From assembly GCA_016508695.1 (NCBI GenBank), contig VNKQ01000017.1, positions 372,001-436,000 on the forward strand: a DNA stretch of 64,000 nucleotides, read 5' to 3'. The translations under genes and the position numbers were made by a program. Positions within the stretch are counted from its first letter, which is position 1; each line of letters begins with the position of its first letter. The stretch comes from Hyphodiscus hymeniophilus. Taxonomy: Eukaryota > Ascomycota > Leotiomycetes > Helotiales > Hyphodiscaceae. This document shows positions 23,352 through 33,481 of this stretch, piece after piece. The notes beneath the pieces are model-generated. The model had not been told where the DNA came from and made no database searches. It saw nothing but the letters and a program-made list of their open reading frames with translations.

Positions 23352-23503
23352 AACGTTATACCGGAGGAACATTCTCCTAAACGGCTTTATTTCTAGCAAC
23401 ATTATCTCCGCTTGTAATGTATAGAACCCGCATTAACGTTTTACCGGAAGGACATTCTGCTCGGGTTTTAGCTACATTAACCTCCGCATTAGGTTTATAG
23501 AAC
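23352..23503. repeat. imperfect direct repeat, two copies
   Basis: Two copies of about 70-76 bases (23352-23427 and 23435-23503) share AACGTTNTACCGGA, ACATTCT, ACATTA-CTCCGC and TATAGAAC in the same order, with small gaps. The repeat lies 125-275 bases before the SDR start. Just upstream, a 13-base unit (GTCGCAGAGATGA) is repeated twice at about 23268-23293. Confidence 0.6.
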
Positions 23504-23627
23504 TTTGGAAAGTCGAATTCTCAAATGAATAAAAACCCTCCTTTGGTAACGTCTTTCGTGATATCACAGTTCCTCAACGTTCATATTGCATAGCTCTGCT
23601 GTTTCCTTGTAAGATCATTTAGCAACA

Positions 23628-24834
23628 ATGGTGTCAACCCTTTCAGCAGTATTCCCACCGAAACCGACCCTCACCGAAGAAAATCTTGGCAGTCAATCTG
23701 GGAAGGCAAGCTCTCTGTGACTGAACTCCTCATGACTAAATCTGACTATATTAAACTCAGGTCTTCATCGTAACAGGCGCCGCTTCGGGAGTTGGCTTCG
23801 AATTTGCCAGAATCCTTTATTTGAAAAGTGCCACTGTGTATATCGCAGCTCGATCTATTGGGCGAGCAGATGGTGCTATAAAGAAATTGGAAGCTTTACT
23901 TCCAGGATCTACAGGTCGACTCGTCCCGCTAGCCATTGATCTCGCAGATCTGACCTCCATAAAACCCGCCGTGGAACGGTTTTTGAGCCGAGAAAGCAGA
24001 CTCGATGGCTTGATCCACAACGCAGGAGTTATGGAGCCGCCCGTTGGGAGCAAGAACAAACACGTAAGTAAACGGCAGACAGCAGCCCACACTGCAAACT
24101 TATTTAATTCTATGTTAGGGTCATGATCTCGAGATTGGAACACACTGCCTTGGCCCTTTCGTTCTCACCAACCTGCTCAAAGACACGCTTGCCGCTACTG
24201 CTAAGACGACCCCAGCGTTCTCTGTACGAGTCATCTGGGTAGCGTCTCTACTTTCCCTCGGCCCACCACCTGGAGGAATGGTTTTCAACGACAAAGGTGG
24301 CCCCGAACCGATCACGAAGGTTTTCCCCAACTACATGCAGAGTAAAGTGGGCGAAACTTGGCTCGCGTGTGATTTTGCAGCACATCTTGAACAGCACAAG
24401 GTCATGAGTGTGGTGAGTTTTCCTCTATTGGCAAGCCATCAATAGAAGGGTTGGCTGACAAGAAAAGGCTGTGCACCCGGGCTTGATGCGTACGGAGCTA
24501 CAAAGGACGATGCCTCTACCGGCCCGCGTAATGATGGCAAGTTCGCACGGTTCTTTTTCCCTGTGAATATCTGCTTCACTGCTAATGCTATTCGCCACAC
24601 CAGAGCGTGATCTTCAAACCTGCCGTCTACGGGGCTTATACCGAGCTATACGCTACTTTCTCCCCAAAGGTCAAGCCGGAGAATACAGAGGGTAAGTACG
24701 TTATGGCGTGGGGTCGCTTGGAACCTCTGCCTAAAGATGTCACTGATGGGCTGCGTTCTGTGCAAGCAGGTGGGTCTGGAAAAGCAGCTATGTTCTGGGA
24801 GTACTGCGAGCGAGAGACTGCTGCGTATCTATAG
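23628..24834 (+). CDS. short-chain dehydrogenase/reductase
   Basis: Five exons (23628-23705, 23761-24063, 24119-24412, 24468-24536, 24604-24834) encode 324 aa. The Rossmann loop TGAASGVG is at residues 31-38, created exactly by the first splice (SGK joined to VFIVTG). NAG is seen in HNAGVM. The catalytic set is Ser170 (WVASLL), Tyr199 and Lys203 (YMQSK). The size and the loop before the Tyr fit the WWOX/retinol dehydrogenase-like branch, common in fungi as uncharacterised oxidoreductases. Intron 1 starts GCAAGC rather than GT; no GT choice nearby keeps the frame. Intron 4 most likely starts GCAAGT as well, although a weaker GTAATG nine bases upstream would also keep the frame. The substrate is unknown. 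Flanking DNA on both sides is relic-rich. Confidence 0.85.
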
Positions 24835-25244
24835 GAGGGTTGTTTCAAGTTATAATACCACTGTCTGTACAAATTCGCTGTCAAGTAAAGATATTGTCGA
24901 GAACTTTTAACACGACTTCACCTGGGCACGGAAATTTTCATTAGGCGGCGCCAGCCGCAAAGCTGAGCTTCAACTTCAAGTACTCGAGACCCCAGCTTCA
25001 GGCGTTTCAATTTTCCTGCTCATTACCCATTATCAGACCCATTACCCCCTACTGAAGCCAAGAAACGGGAAGCGCAGATTAGGAAATCTGATTATTCACC
25101 ACCAGATTTCCAGCAGTGCAAGATGGAACGAGTACGAAGAAAAACCGTCAACCTGGTCTCCCCCACTAAACTCAATACCCTGCCACAAACAGGACGAAAG
25201 GGAGGCTAGACTTGGCAAGAAACTCAACGACTTGCGTGCTCATC
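24835..25244. other. intergenic between SDR and GTPase relic
   Basis: No coding signal. The 5' part of the Rho-type relic may begin here but is too decayed to read. Confidence 0.4.
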
Positions 25245-25850
25245 TTGTTAAGTTGTTTTCAGATTTCACAACCAGAAAGGTTCGCAAACTATGGCAAATA
25301 AGTCGTAGTAGATGAGCAAAGAGTGCGACTCGCATTCTGGGACGATTGATGACGAGGATGAGCTTGGGTCTCCATTGAGGCTGTTGGCATATCCTGACAG
25401 GCACATTTTCTTGATGTGCTTTGCCATCGACGACCCCCCCTTCCTGGAAAATATACAAGAGAAGTACTTTTCCTAACGGTCTTCGTAAGACTCTTGAACT
25501 TGTGCTCTGATACCAGTGCCGTGCATCCCCGAAGTGATGCATTTCTGCGCCGGTCTACCTGTCATACTTGTTGGCACGATCAAGGATCTTCCCCATCCAT
25601 CAAGCACGCAGAATAGATCAGCTTCGCAAGGCGTACCAGGGGCCAGTGAGAACATAACTGGTACTGTCACAATCGTGCTATCCCATAGATCCTTCCCTGA
25701 TTATTTACTGAGCGGCATTCAGACGATGAAGTGCGTAACAAAATTGGAGCGTACAAATATTGGAATGCTCTGCCAAAAGTGGTGAAGGTATTCAGGATCT
25801 TGTCAACAGTGCCACCAGAGCATCAGTATCGATTAACCAGCGGGGCACTC
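25245..25850 (+). pseudogene. relic of a Rho-type small GTPase
   Basis: Pieces of a Rho-family GTPase are readable in order with stops and frame changes between them. ERFANYGK then VVVDEQRVRLAFWD (25275-25342) corresponds to the switch I strand and the strand before the DTAGQ motif. LAYPDRHIFLMCFAIDDP and LENIQEK (25385-25460) correspond to the conserved SYPDSHVILICFAxDxPDSLxNVxEK block. After a likely old intron (GTACTT...TACCAG), IPEVMHFCAGLPVILVGTIK (25527-25587) corresponds to the WIxEVxHFCxGLPIILVGxKxDL block with the G4 motif. VRNKIGAYKYWNALPK (25731-25780) corresponds to EEVxxKIGAYKYLECSAK with the G5 motif. The P-loop and C-terminal CAAX box are not found. It is a non-functional copy; intron remnants argue against a retroposed origin. 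Confidence 0.75.
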
Positions 25851-26902
25851 ATGATCACGATTCTCATAACATTATTTGAGAAGCAGAACGGTAATCTCAC
25901 GGGCGCAAGTGGTGATCAGAATATGCTTCTTAGCACTGTGAAGAGTGATGCCGTTTTCTAGGTGTGGAGAGGCCCTCGAATGCGTGAGACAGCAGGATGG
26001 ATAGATACAAAGAGGCTTGTGCACCATAACAAGGCGCCCCTGAAGTTTGGAGAACCGGAAATAGGAGTTTGTAGTGGCTTTGAGCAGATTGTGGCTCTCG
26101 CTTTTGGCACAGTGGCAGTGTGACATCGGACAACAAACTATGTTGATGGCATCCTGTGCGAAACAGGAGATATGTATCGTTGGAAATGATATCTCTTTCC
26201 CTTGGAGGTTGCTCTCTGCATACCGCCACCGCCTTCGATGAAGGTTTGTGGTGATAGATGTTTTGGGGTGAAGGAAGGAGTGACAAGGAGTGCATATTGA
26301 ATACCACCTCATCCTTAGCCTCCTTAATTATCTATAACCTAAGCTGTCCAAGAACAGCTTCCCCACAGGCGATCACTCCCAAGAAATCACTGCAACCCTC
26401 CTTGGACTAACCAACCTAGTACCTGAAGCGAGGCCAGACCGCCATACGGTCAACCATCAAGGGGTCATATATGCAGCAAAGCCCCTAGAAGATAATCACA
26501 ACTGGGATGCTCATATGATCGACAATATTAACCATGGCAAAACGTGGTGGACGCTGCAATTCTGATGAGAAGTTGAGACTTTGTTGCGAAGGCTTTTCCG
26601 GATTTTGAATGCTGGATTCTTGATTCGGAAGATGGGGAAAGGAGCTGGCCCCGGGAGAAGCCGGCACTTGGACCGGCCGCCTCCTTTTGAGCCCCCTTGC
26701 CGGAAATGTAATGAGGCTGACCAGGGTGAGAACACACTTCTGTACGAGTGGTGATCGCAATAGAGACCGCTTGGATATTCTAGGAGAGCGAAGAAAAAAA
26801 TGATGATCCAAATGACACGTTTGAAGACAAGATCAGCTTGATCACCTCCTCCTGAGACCTGCTGACAGGATTGATATCATCAAGGTCCACACGTGGTTGA
26901 CA
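25851..26902. other. intergenic, no gene seen
   Basis: Short frames on the minus strand at 25870-26310 and 26485-26811 show no motif or splice structure. I see nothing to annotate. Confidence 0.45.
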
Positions 26903-26909
26903 TATATAA
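26903..26909 (+). promoter_or_regulatory. TATA box
   Basis: TATATAA lies 142 bases before the ATG of the secreted Ser/Thr/Val-rich protein and is followed by a C/T-rich leader. Confidence 0.55.
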
Positions 26910-27050
26910 TGGTAGATTGTCCCAGTCCTAGGGTTTGGTTCGTCAGTCACTCTTTAATTCTTGATCCATTCGAACAGTCACTCATTCATACCCGTCGAAT
27001 CTTTTCATCTTCCACAATTTAATTCCATCCTCATCTCGAAATCAATCAAT

Positions 27051-27945
27051 ATGAAGTTCACCGCCATCTCCGTCGCAGCTTTCAGCTTTTCAAGTGTCCT
27101 CGCAGCTCCCCTCTCCATTGCGCAGGCAGGATCGCCTCTTTCTGTTGTTGCGCCAGTTGTAGCACCGGTCGTTGATGAAGCCACTGGCCTCGTCGGATCT
27201 GTGGCATCCTCGACACAAATACTCAAGAAAGACTTGATTTCATCCAATGCAGCCACAAGCGAAGTTACTAGCGTTGTCGGATCCAGCACAGAGGTCGTGT
27301 CCAAGTCAACGACCGTGACTGTCATCACTGGCTCCGTCGGCACCCTTAAGACGTCTGTCACATCGGAGCTCACCTCTTTGAGTAGGTTTCCCTCCATCTA
27401 GCCTGTAGTCTGAACTACGCCGACTGATGATACGTACAGCTGCCATAATTGCGGAAGACGTAACTGCAAGCGTCGTCCCAGCCATCGAGTCCTCTCTTAC
27501 CAGCATCGTCTTGTCGCTGAATGAATCCATCCTCACAATCGTCCCAGCGGTGACCAGCATCGTCCTCCCACTCGCAATCGATGAAGTCGACGCCCTCATC
27601 GACGTCCTGGGTGAGCTTGAAACTCTCGTTGCATCGATCGAGACTACACTCACCTCTACTGTCTCCGCCGTCACAGCTGGTTCGTACTTCCCTTCCTTGC
27701 CATCCAATGACTGCGTTGACACCGATCATCTAGATGTCTTGAAATTGCTCCAGCCAGAGATCTCCATCGTTTTGTCTCTCGTCATGCCATTGGTGTCGCC
27801 CATCACTGGATTTGCAACCAGCGTGGCTGGAACTGTGACCGGAGACCAAGGCACCGTCAGCAAGCTCATTACCGCTACATCTAGTGTCACGACCGTATCT
27901 CGCAGTCTAGTGAGCCCGATCACCGGTGCTGCATCCACTTTGTAA
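27051..27945 (+). CDS. secreted Ser/Thr/Val-rich protein, unknown
   Basis: Exons 27051-27381, 27440-27679 and 27734-27945 encode 260 aa. The first intron is clear (GTAGGT...TACAG). The second (GTTCGT...TCTAG, 54 bases) is in frame and free of stops, so retention would give a 278-aa form. I favour splicing because the 54 bases have a branch-like TTGAC and contain the only cysteine codon. Residues 1-19 form a signal peptide (ends VLAAP). The mature chain is almost all Ser, Thr, Val, Ile, Leu and Ala. Its heptad-like spacing of hydrophobics (SLTSIVLSLNESILTIVPAV) suggests amphipathic helices. No cysteine remains after splicing. The composition resembles hydrophobic surface-binding or wall-associated proteins, but I do not recognise the family. 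Codon use and the TATA box suggest good expression. Confidence 0.72.
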
Positions 27946-28984
27946 AGATTGGATACCGAATGAATCAACATTGAACGATATACATACGGATATTCATGTT
28001 AGATGTATTCAGGCAATTCCGTTGTCGAAGGAGACTATCGGCACAATCGGATATCCATTGTAATATTAATTTCTTGACATACTTCTGAAAAGGAGGCAAT
28101 AGATACAAATATTGGAGTATTTCCTCTGGTCCAGCGCTTGCCTTGTATTGTGACAATGATGAATAAACCGTGACTACACAGATATATAGTAAACATCGAG
28201 CACCAGTCATCGCTAGCCTGTAGGACACCGACAATGGTCGATCTGTAAGCATTGTCCGACAATCTTAGTAGTGCTGACTTCCAGCGGTCAGAACCGGACG
28301 AAATGATACACACGACGCAGCCAATAGAAATTAGGGGAAATTTAATTTTGCTAAGGGTCCAATAACCAATGCCTGAATCGCTTGAAAAGGGCTGCTCAGA
28401 GCTCCACCAAAGATCAGCCTGCCCAGGACGCTGGTAGGGTGGGCAGAGATGGAGCAATTGTATACGAATCTCCCAAGGACCATACATCCCACTCGAAGTA
28501 GACATGGAATCCAAACGTTGTTTCTCGGTATTCCCCGGCACGGAATAATAAGCACTTGACTGATTGTTTCCACTTTCCAGGAGGGAGGCGTGTATGATTT
28601 CGAGGTAGACAGCGCATAATATGTACTGTAGCGGTAGCGCTTACGGACCCCTACCACAACCATTCGCTACCCAATGCCCATGGACGGCCGAACCACTTTG
28701 GAAACAGGACCGGGCGAGAATGGAGAATCGAGCGTTGTACGTACAGTACGGAGGTACAACCAATGTACATTATTACACCCTGTTGCATCCCTGCCGCCAC
28801 TTCCTGGAAGCCATGTACTTACTACATGAGGCTGATATGAGTCTGCAGCTGTCATCTTAACTTCCTTTCCCCCTTTCGCTTCTGTTTCCTGTACATCAAT
28901 ACCCCATTCTCTCGGACATGCACGCTGGGAGTACGATCCTTCGCAGCTAAACAGCGTCCTACATTCAAGCGTCGTGATGACAGC
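27946..28984. other. intergenic, no gene seen
   Basis: Minus-strand frames at 27965-28663 are motif-free. The last 100 bases are a C/T-rich leader for the pepsin-like gene. Confidence 0.45.
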
Positions 28985-30850
28985 ATGAAGGTCTTCTCTA
29001 CCCTCGTTTTGGTTCCATTGATGGGGTCTTTGGCCTTGACCAGAGCCGCAGCGATCATTCCAGGTGCAATCGTTGTTGACCCGAGTCAATTCTGGTGAGT
29101 TCATCATCACCAATTTACGCGATAATACTGATGCGTTGATTAAAGGGATGGAAACGATGGTCCGTGGTCGAGTTTTCCCATCCGTGTTGGAACGCCAGAG
29201 CAGGATGTTCGACTCTTCCCTTCGACAGCCGCGACCTCGACTTGGGTGATCCAGGCACCCTTAGGATGTGAGGGCTGGGAAGGAACATCTTCAGCATCGG
29301 ACTGTGCGAGCTACCGTGGAGGAAATTTCACCAATGCCACATCGTCGACGTGGACGGATAAAGGAGTGTATTTTCTATTCGTGGAGCAGAACCTCGGGTA
29401 CGAAGTCCAGGGCGATTATGGCTTCGATAATGGTAAATTGGATACCCAGAAGTGCAAAGACACGTACTGATTTGCGGCAGTCGGTTTAGGATACCAAGGA
29501 ACCGGAGTCGACCTCAACTCGTCTCTGGTGACCTTGATTACAAGCCCAGATTTCATTATAGGATCACTCGGCCTGAACCCTCGAGACACCAATTTCACAA
29601 CCTCCGACCACGCAACTAGTCTCTTATCCCTTCTATATGAGCAGAACAAGATACCGAGCCTGTCATTCAGTTACAATGCGGGGGCCCAGTATCGATTGAA
29701 CGGGGTTTTGGGAAGTCTGATACTCGGCGGATACGATGATTCATTGTACGAGCCAAACGATTTGACCTTCGATTTTTACTTTGACCAGACAAGAGATCTC
29801 ACGGTCGGCCTTCAAGCCATCACTTCTACAACCTCCAGTGGGAATACAGCGTTATTACCAACGCCAGACCTCTACCTAATCGACAGCACAATCGCCCAGA
29901 ACTACCTGGCACAGGACGCCTGCGAAGCCTTCGAAAAGGCGTTCAACCTTACACTCGACAACACAACTGGCTTATATTTATTAGACGATGCGCAGCACGC
30001 ACATCTCCTTGAATTGAATCCCAACGTTACATTCACGCTTGGCGCGGAGAAAAGTGGTGGATCAACAGTCAATATAACCTTCCCTTACGCCGCGTTCGAT
30101 CTTAACGTGTCCTACCCCATTACGCAAAACGCAACACGTTATTTCCCCATAGTCCAAGCAGTAAACTCAACACAGTACACGCTCGGCCGGCAATTCCTCC
30201 AGGAAGCATACATTACAATCGACTACCAACGCCAGAACTTTTCCGTTTACCAACGTACCTGGAGTTTGAACACAGACACGCATATAGTTTCCATCACACC
30301 TCCCAACAGCACCGACTTGTCCACTACTTCTGGATCATCCCCAACCGACACCAGCGACTCAGAGCAAAGCTCCGGAATCGGCACCGGCGCAATCGTGGGC
30401 ATTGTGATAGGTGTGGTAGCAATTATTGCCTTAATTGGAGGGCTTCTTTTCTTCCTCCGCCGTCAACGCAAACGTAAAGCCGCCGAAAAGGAAGCAGCCG
30501 CCGTCGCAGCCGCCATTGAAAATGACCAGAAAGATCCCGTACTCCCACAGGATCCCTACTCTAGTGGTCCGTCGGATGCGATTGGGGAGCTGGATTCGCC
30601 ACCCATCAAGCCGCCGGAGTTGCATGCGGAGCATTATTTCACCGGCGCAGAGATGGATAGTAGTCAGATTGTGCCGACGCCGGAGATGGAGGGGGATCGC
30701 GTTTTCTACGAGTTGGAGGCGCCGCATGGGATGCATGAGTTGACTACGAGTCGGGTAGGGGCAACGGAAAGACAGGCTAGTGATGCGAGTAACACGCCGA
30801 CCTGGAAGAGTAGGAGTCCGATCAGACATCCAAGTGATGGGGGAGGATGA
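28985..30850 (+). CDS. membrane-anchored pepsin-like (A1 fold) protein
   Basis: Three exons (28985-29094, 29146-29432, 29481-30850) encode 588 aa. The second intron is 48 bases with a CTGAT branch site. Residues 1-21 are a signal peptide. Residues about 35-415 follow the pepsin A1 fold: PIRVGTPEQDVRLF, then SLLYEQNKIPSLSFSY, LGSLILGGYDDSLY, and a late LGRQFLQEAYITIDYQRQNFSVYQ strand. Many NxS/T glycosylation sites occur. A Ser/Thr stalk, one transmembrane helix (about 434-458, IVGIVIGVVAIIALIGGLLF) and a cytosolic tail of about 125 residues with RRQRKRK follow. Neither active-site loop is canonical: where pepsins have DTGSS it reads FPSTAATSTW, and the second loop reads LIDSTIAQ. Large fungal families share this loss. 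The protein is probably not a protease and may act as a surface receptor or binding protein; that role is inferred. Confidence 0.8.
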
Positions 30851-31938
30851 TGATGCTTGGTAATCTTTGTGTACATTTTGAAATTAGCTGTATATAGGTA
30901 ATAGGATAGACTAGCGCGATGCTTCCTTTACTTCAACATCGGTATATTGGAGTACAGCAGATGGTAACTGCTTTGGCAATATTTCATATCTTCTTCTTAG
31001 CATCATCGAATAGTCCCCCTTGCGCTTGTCCTTTGTTTTCTCTCCATCCCTCGGTCTTCTGCGGTCTGTTGCTTTACTACTGTCACAACTTGAAAGCAAA
31101 GGAAGACGTCTAGTGACAACAGATGATTAATTCGTCCCTGTGTACCCGAGAAGGGAGAACTCTTTCTTAGCTCAGATTTGCGATTTCGATCTCACTGCCT
31201 AATTCCATTTATCGTCCATGACCCCAGCCTTCACCATTTCTCGACCAAGCGGGCGAGACCATCAAGAGCAACACAGCCCCACGATCACGAAGTTGGGCTT
31301 TACTCTTTTGTGACGCTTTACAGAAGAATACCGTTCAAGGTTTGATCATGTGGGTAAATAAAACAGAAGAATACAAAGATTTACAAGCCCGTGGGGATAT
31401 CACAATACCTCCATTTCTCTACATGGGCTAGAATAGACTGTTTTCTCTCGATTAATACCGCTAGTTCTTCCACCCTGCTATAATCTTGAAACTGAGCCCC
31501 AGGGTCTTCCTTCAGTCCCTGGAAATTTGTATCGATAGAGATCTATCGCGTCTGGCTCCGTTAACTCAGACTTCTCCGCAGCTATCTAATCATTGCTATC
31601 CAGAAGAGCTGTACTCGATCCTGACCCCAACCAATCACTTGTGTATGCGTTATATTATACTGCCACAACACTAGCCTAGAAAGCATTGCTATTAACGCAT
31701 GGCTTCGCTTATTTTGTTTGTTTGCCAGCCTTTTACAGAAGTCGTTCTAGCCCTAGTCGGCGCGTTAAATTATACAGATAAGGAACGAGGTAATCCGTGT
31801 ATGTATTTTCTTCCGCTTCGAATTGTCGCGACTCGAGGAACTGACGATCACGAAACCAGCTCTCCTTACATTTACTTCCTTAAAAAGAAAAGGCCGTGGC
31901 TTCTATCCTGCAAGTTTTATGACTGGCTTCTAGGAATA
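30851..31938. other. intergenic, no gene seen
   Basis: This is the 3' flank of the pepsin-like gene and the upstream region of the next, poorly preserved gene. An upstream in-frame extension to 31699 exists for that gene but has no motif. Confidence 0.45.
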
Positions 31939-33115
31939 ATGGCGCAAAGTCTTGTTCCCCCAATTCGCTTTGCGAACCGCCTGCAGCCAGGAAAGTGGCT
32001 TGACTACAACTATGAGAAAGGCTTCTACCAAGGGTCAGTACTGTGCTTTACATTCAGTGTTCAATTAACATATTAACTTCTGACAGTCTAACGGCCAATT
32101 TCTACGCCCTCCCGGTTGAGCTTCGATGGATGATCTACGGCTTTATGCTTTTTGGGAATTGGAATCCAAAGAAGGCCTCTCGAAACCACGGTGGCGTGAC
32201 TCTGGTCCGCAAACGTGAAAGCAGTCATTGGGTCTTTGTGGATACAACCGGACTTCGATTTCACAACACGGAACCAAACAGTAATCAAGTTCTGTGTGAA
32301 CTTTCAGATCGGCAATTCAAGCTTAAAGATGCGCTTGCAATCCCAACTCGACGAGCTTCATGTATGGAGTTGGTCGACTTGCTAGAGGCTTCGGAGAAGC
32401 TATGGTACTGGGATGGTAGCCATTTGGAACACGATACTAAAATACTTACCGACTGTCTTGACCGGTTCTACGATCAGATTGAGCTTGAACTGAGAAACAA
32501 CGGTCAGCTATCGACATCAGGCCAGAAGCTAGTAAGTCCCTCTTAGTCTTGTCTATCAAAGTAAACGTAGCATAGCTCATGCAGTTTGAGACAGTTTACT
32601 AATCAAACTTGACTGCCAGAACACGCCCATCATGCCATACAACTTATCGCACATCCTACCTTCTACGCAATGGAGATTACTCGCCCATATCTCTCTCGAT
32701 TTCTGTCCCCGAGGTCCTGACGGAGTCAATCATGTTCAGCGTGTTCCGCCGAATATGCCGATTCATTGCCTCAAAGCTCATTCTCAAGTCAATCACTCTT
32801 TGGCTCGCGTTCTTCGACACAGAAATGTACATGATTTTCGAGAATCCAGTAAAGCAGAGGTGGATTCGCGCCTTCCGAGCCATTAACACTCGGAAGTTTG
32901 AGTTGAGGCTTGGCTTGAGATGGAAAACATTTATTGGCCCCCTTGAGAAAGGTCTGGAGCGAGAGTCAAGAGTTACTGCGAGAGAAGTTGAGAACACGGG
33001 GGAAGATTTGAAAGAGTTGCTGACGCCTTTTTCGGTGCCTGGTTCTTTGGATAGAATGTACGAAGGTCTGGAGAGATTGTTTTGGAGTAGCGAAGTCACT
33101 GAGAGAATAGACTAG
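31939..33115 (+). pseudogene. unknown fungal gene, frame switches in last exon
   Basis: Exon 1 (31939-32033) and exon 2 (32087-32531) join cleanly through a GTCAGT...ACAG intron and read ANFYALPVELRWMIYGF, the kind of opening found in fungal F-box-like or heterokaryon-type hypothetical proteins. Exon 2 ends at a perfect GTAAGT. The natural acceptor (TGCCAG, 32619) then leads into a frame that stops after 88 codons and does not look coding. Coding-like sequence is in the other two frames: HAIQLIAHPTFYAMEITRPY (about 32630-32690), then VLTESIMFSVFRRICRFIAS through WIRAFRAINTRKFELRLGL to the stop at 33115. Two readings are possible: a frameshifted pseudogene, or splicing to a weak acceptor at 32713 (CCGAG), which restores the last frame. 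No domain is recognised with confidence. Confidence 0.45.
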
Positions 33116-33139
33116 GAGGTGAATTAAGCACTGTACAAA

Positions 33140-33241
33140 CAAGCACCGACAGAGTTCAGGTGTCGACAGAGTTCAAGCACGGACAGAGTTCAAGTGTCGA
33201 CAGAGTTCAGATGTCGAAAGAGTTCAAGCACCGACAGAGCT
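33140..33241. repeat. 17-bp minisatellite, six copies
   Basis: Six consecutive 17-base units of the CAAGCACCGACAGAGTT / CAAGTGTCGACAGAGTT type run without gaps from 33140. Units differ at three to five positions and partly alternate between a GCAC and a GTGTC version. A seventh copy stands alone at 33465-33481, on the other side of the helicase fragment. Confidence 0.9.
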
Positions 33242-33464
33242 CGGGGCGGTCGATTTGCGGTACTCGGATGGGTCTGGAGGAGCCGGGCGCCGGTCGGAGA
33301 AAGGTAACCATTGGCAGTGATTAGCTCTGTAATATCGGCGTGCATACGATATTGGATGTTAAGCAATATCGGCTTTATGCCAGTTAGCACCAATCTCTGG
33401 AACATTGAGAGTGCCGCCACATTATTCAACTCGCTAGACCCGGGGAGAATGACTTGGGGCAGCT
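33242..33464 (-). pseudogene. fragment of a superfamily 1 helicase
   Basis: The minus strand is open through 33190-33477 and reads LPQVILPGSSE, LSMFQRLVLTGIKPILLNIQ, YRMHADITELI and NGYLSPTG. This is the stretch around motifs III-IV of UPF1/DNA2-type helicases (family form QLPPVxxS...LSMFERL...LxxQYRMHPxIxxFPSxxFYxGxL). Only about 80 residues remain, with no Walker A, no DEAE-type motif II upstream and no motifs V-VI downstream. It sits between copies of the 17-bp repeat, so it is an inserted or deleted remnant rather than a gene. Donor genes of this kind are common in fungal subtelomeres and near mobile elements. Confidence 0.65.
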
Positions 33465-33481
33465 CAAGCACCGACAAAGTT

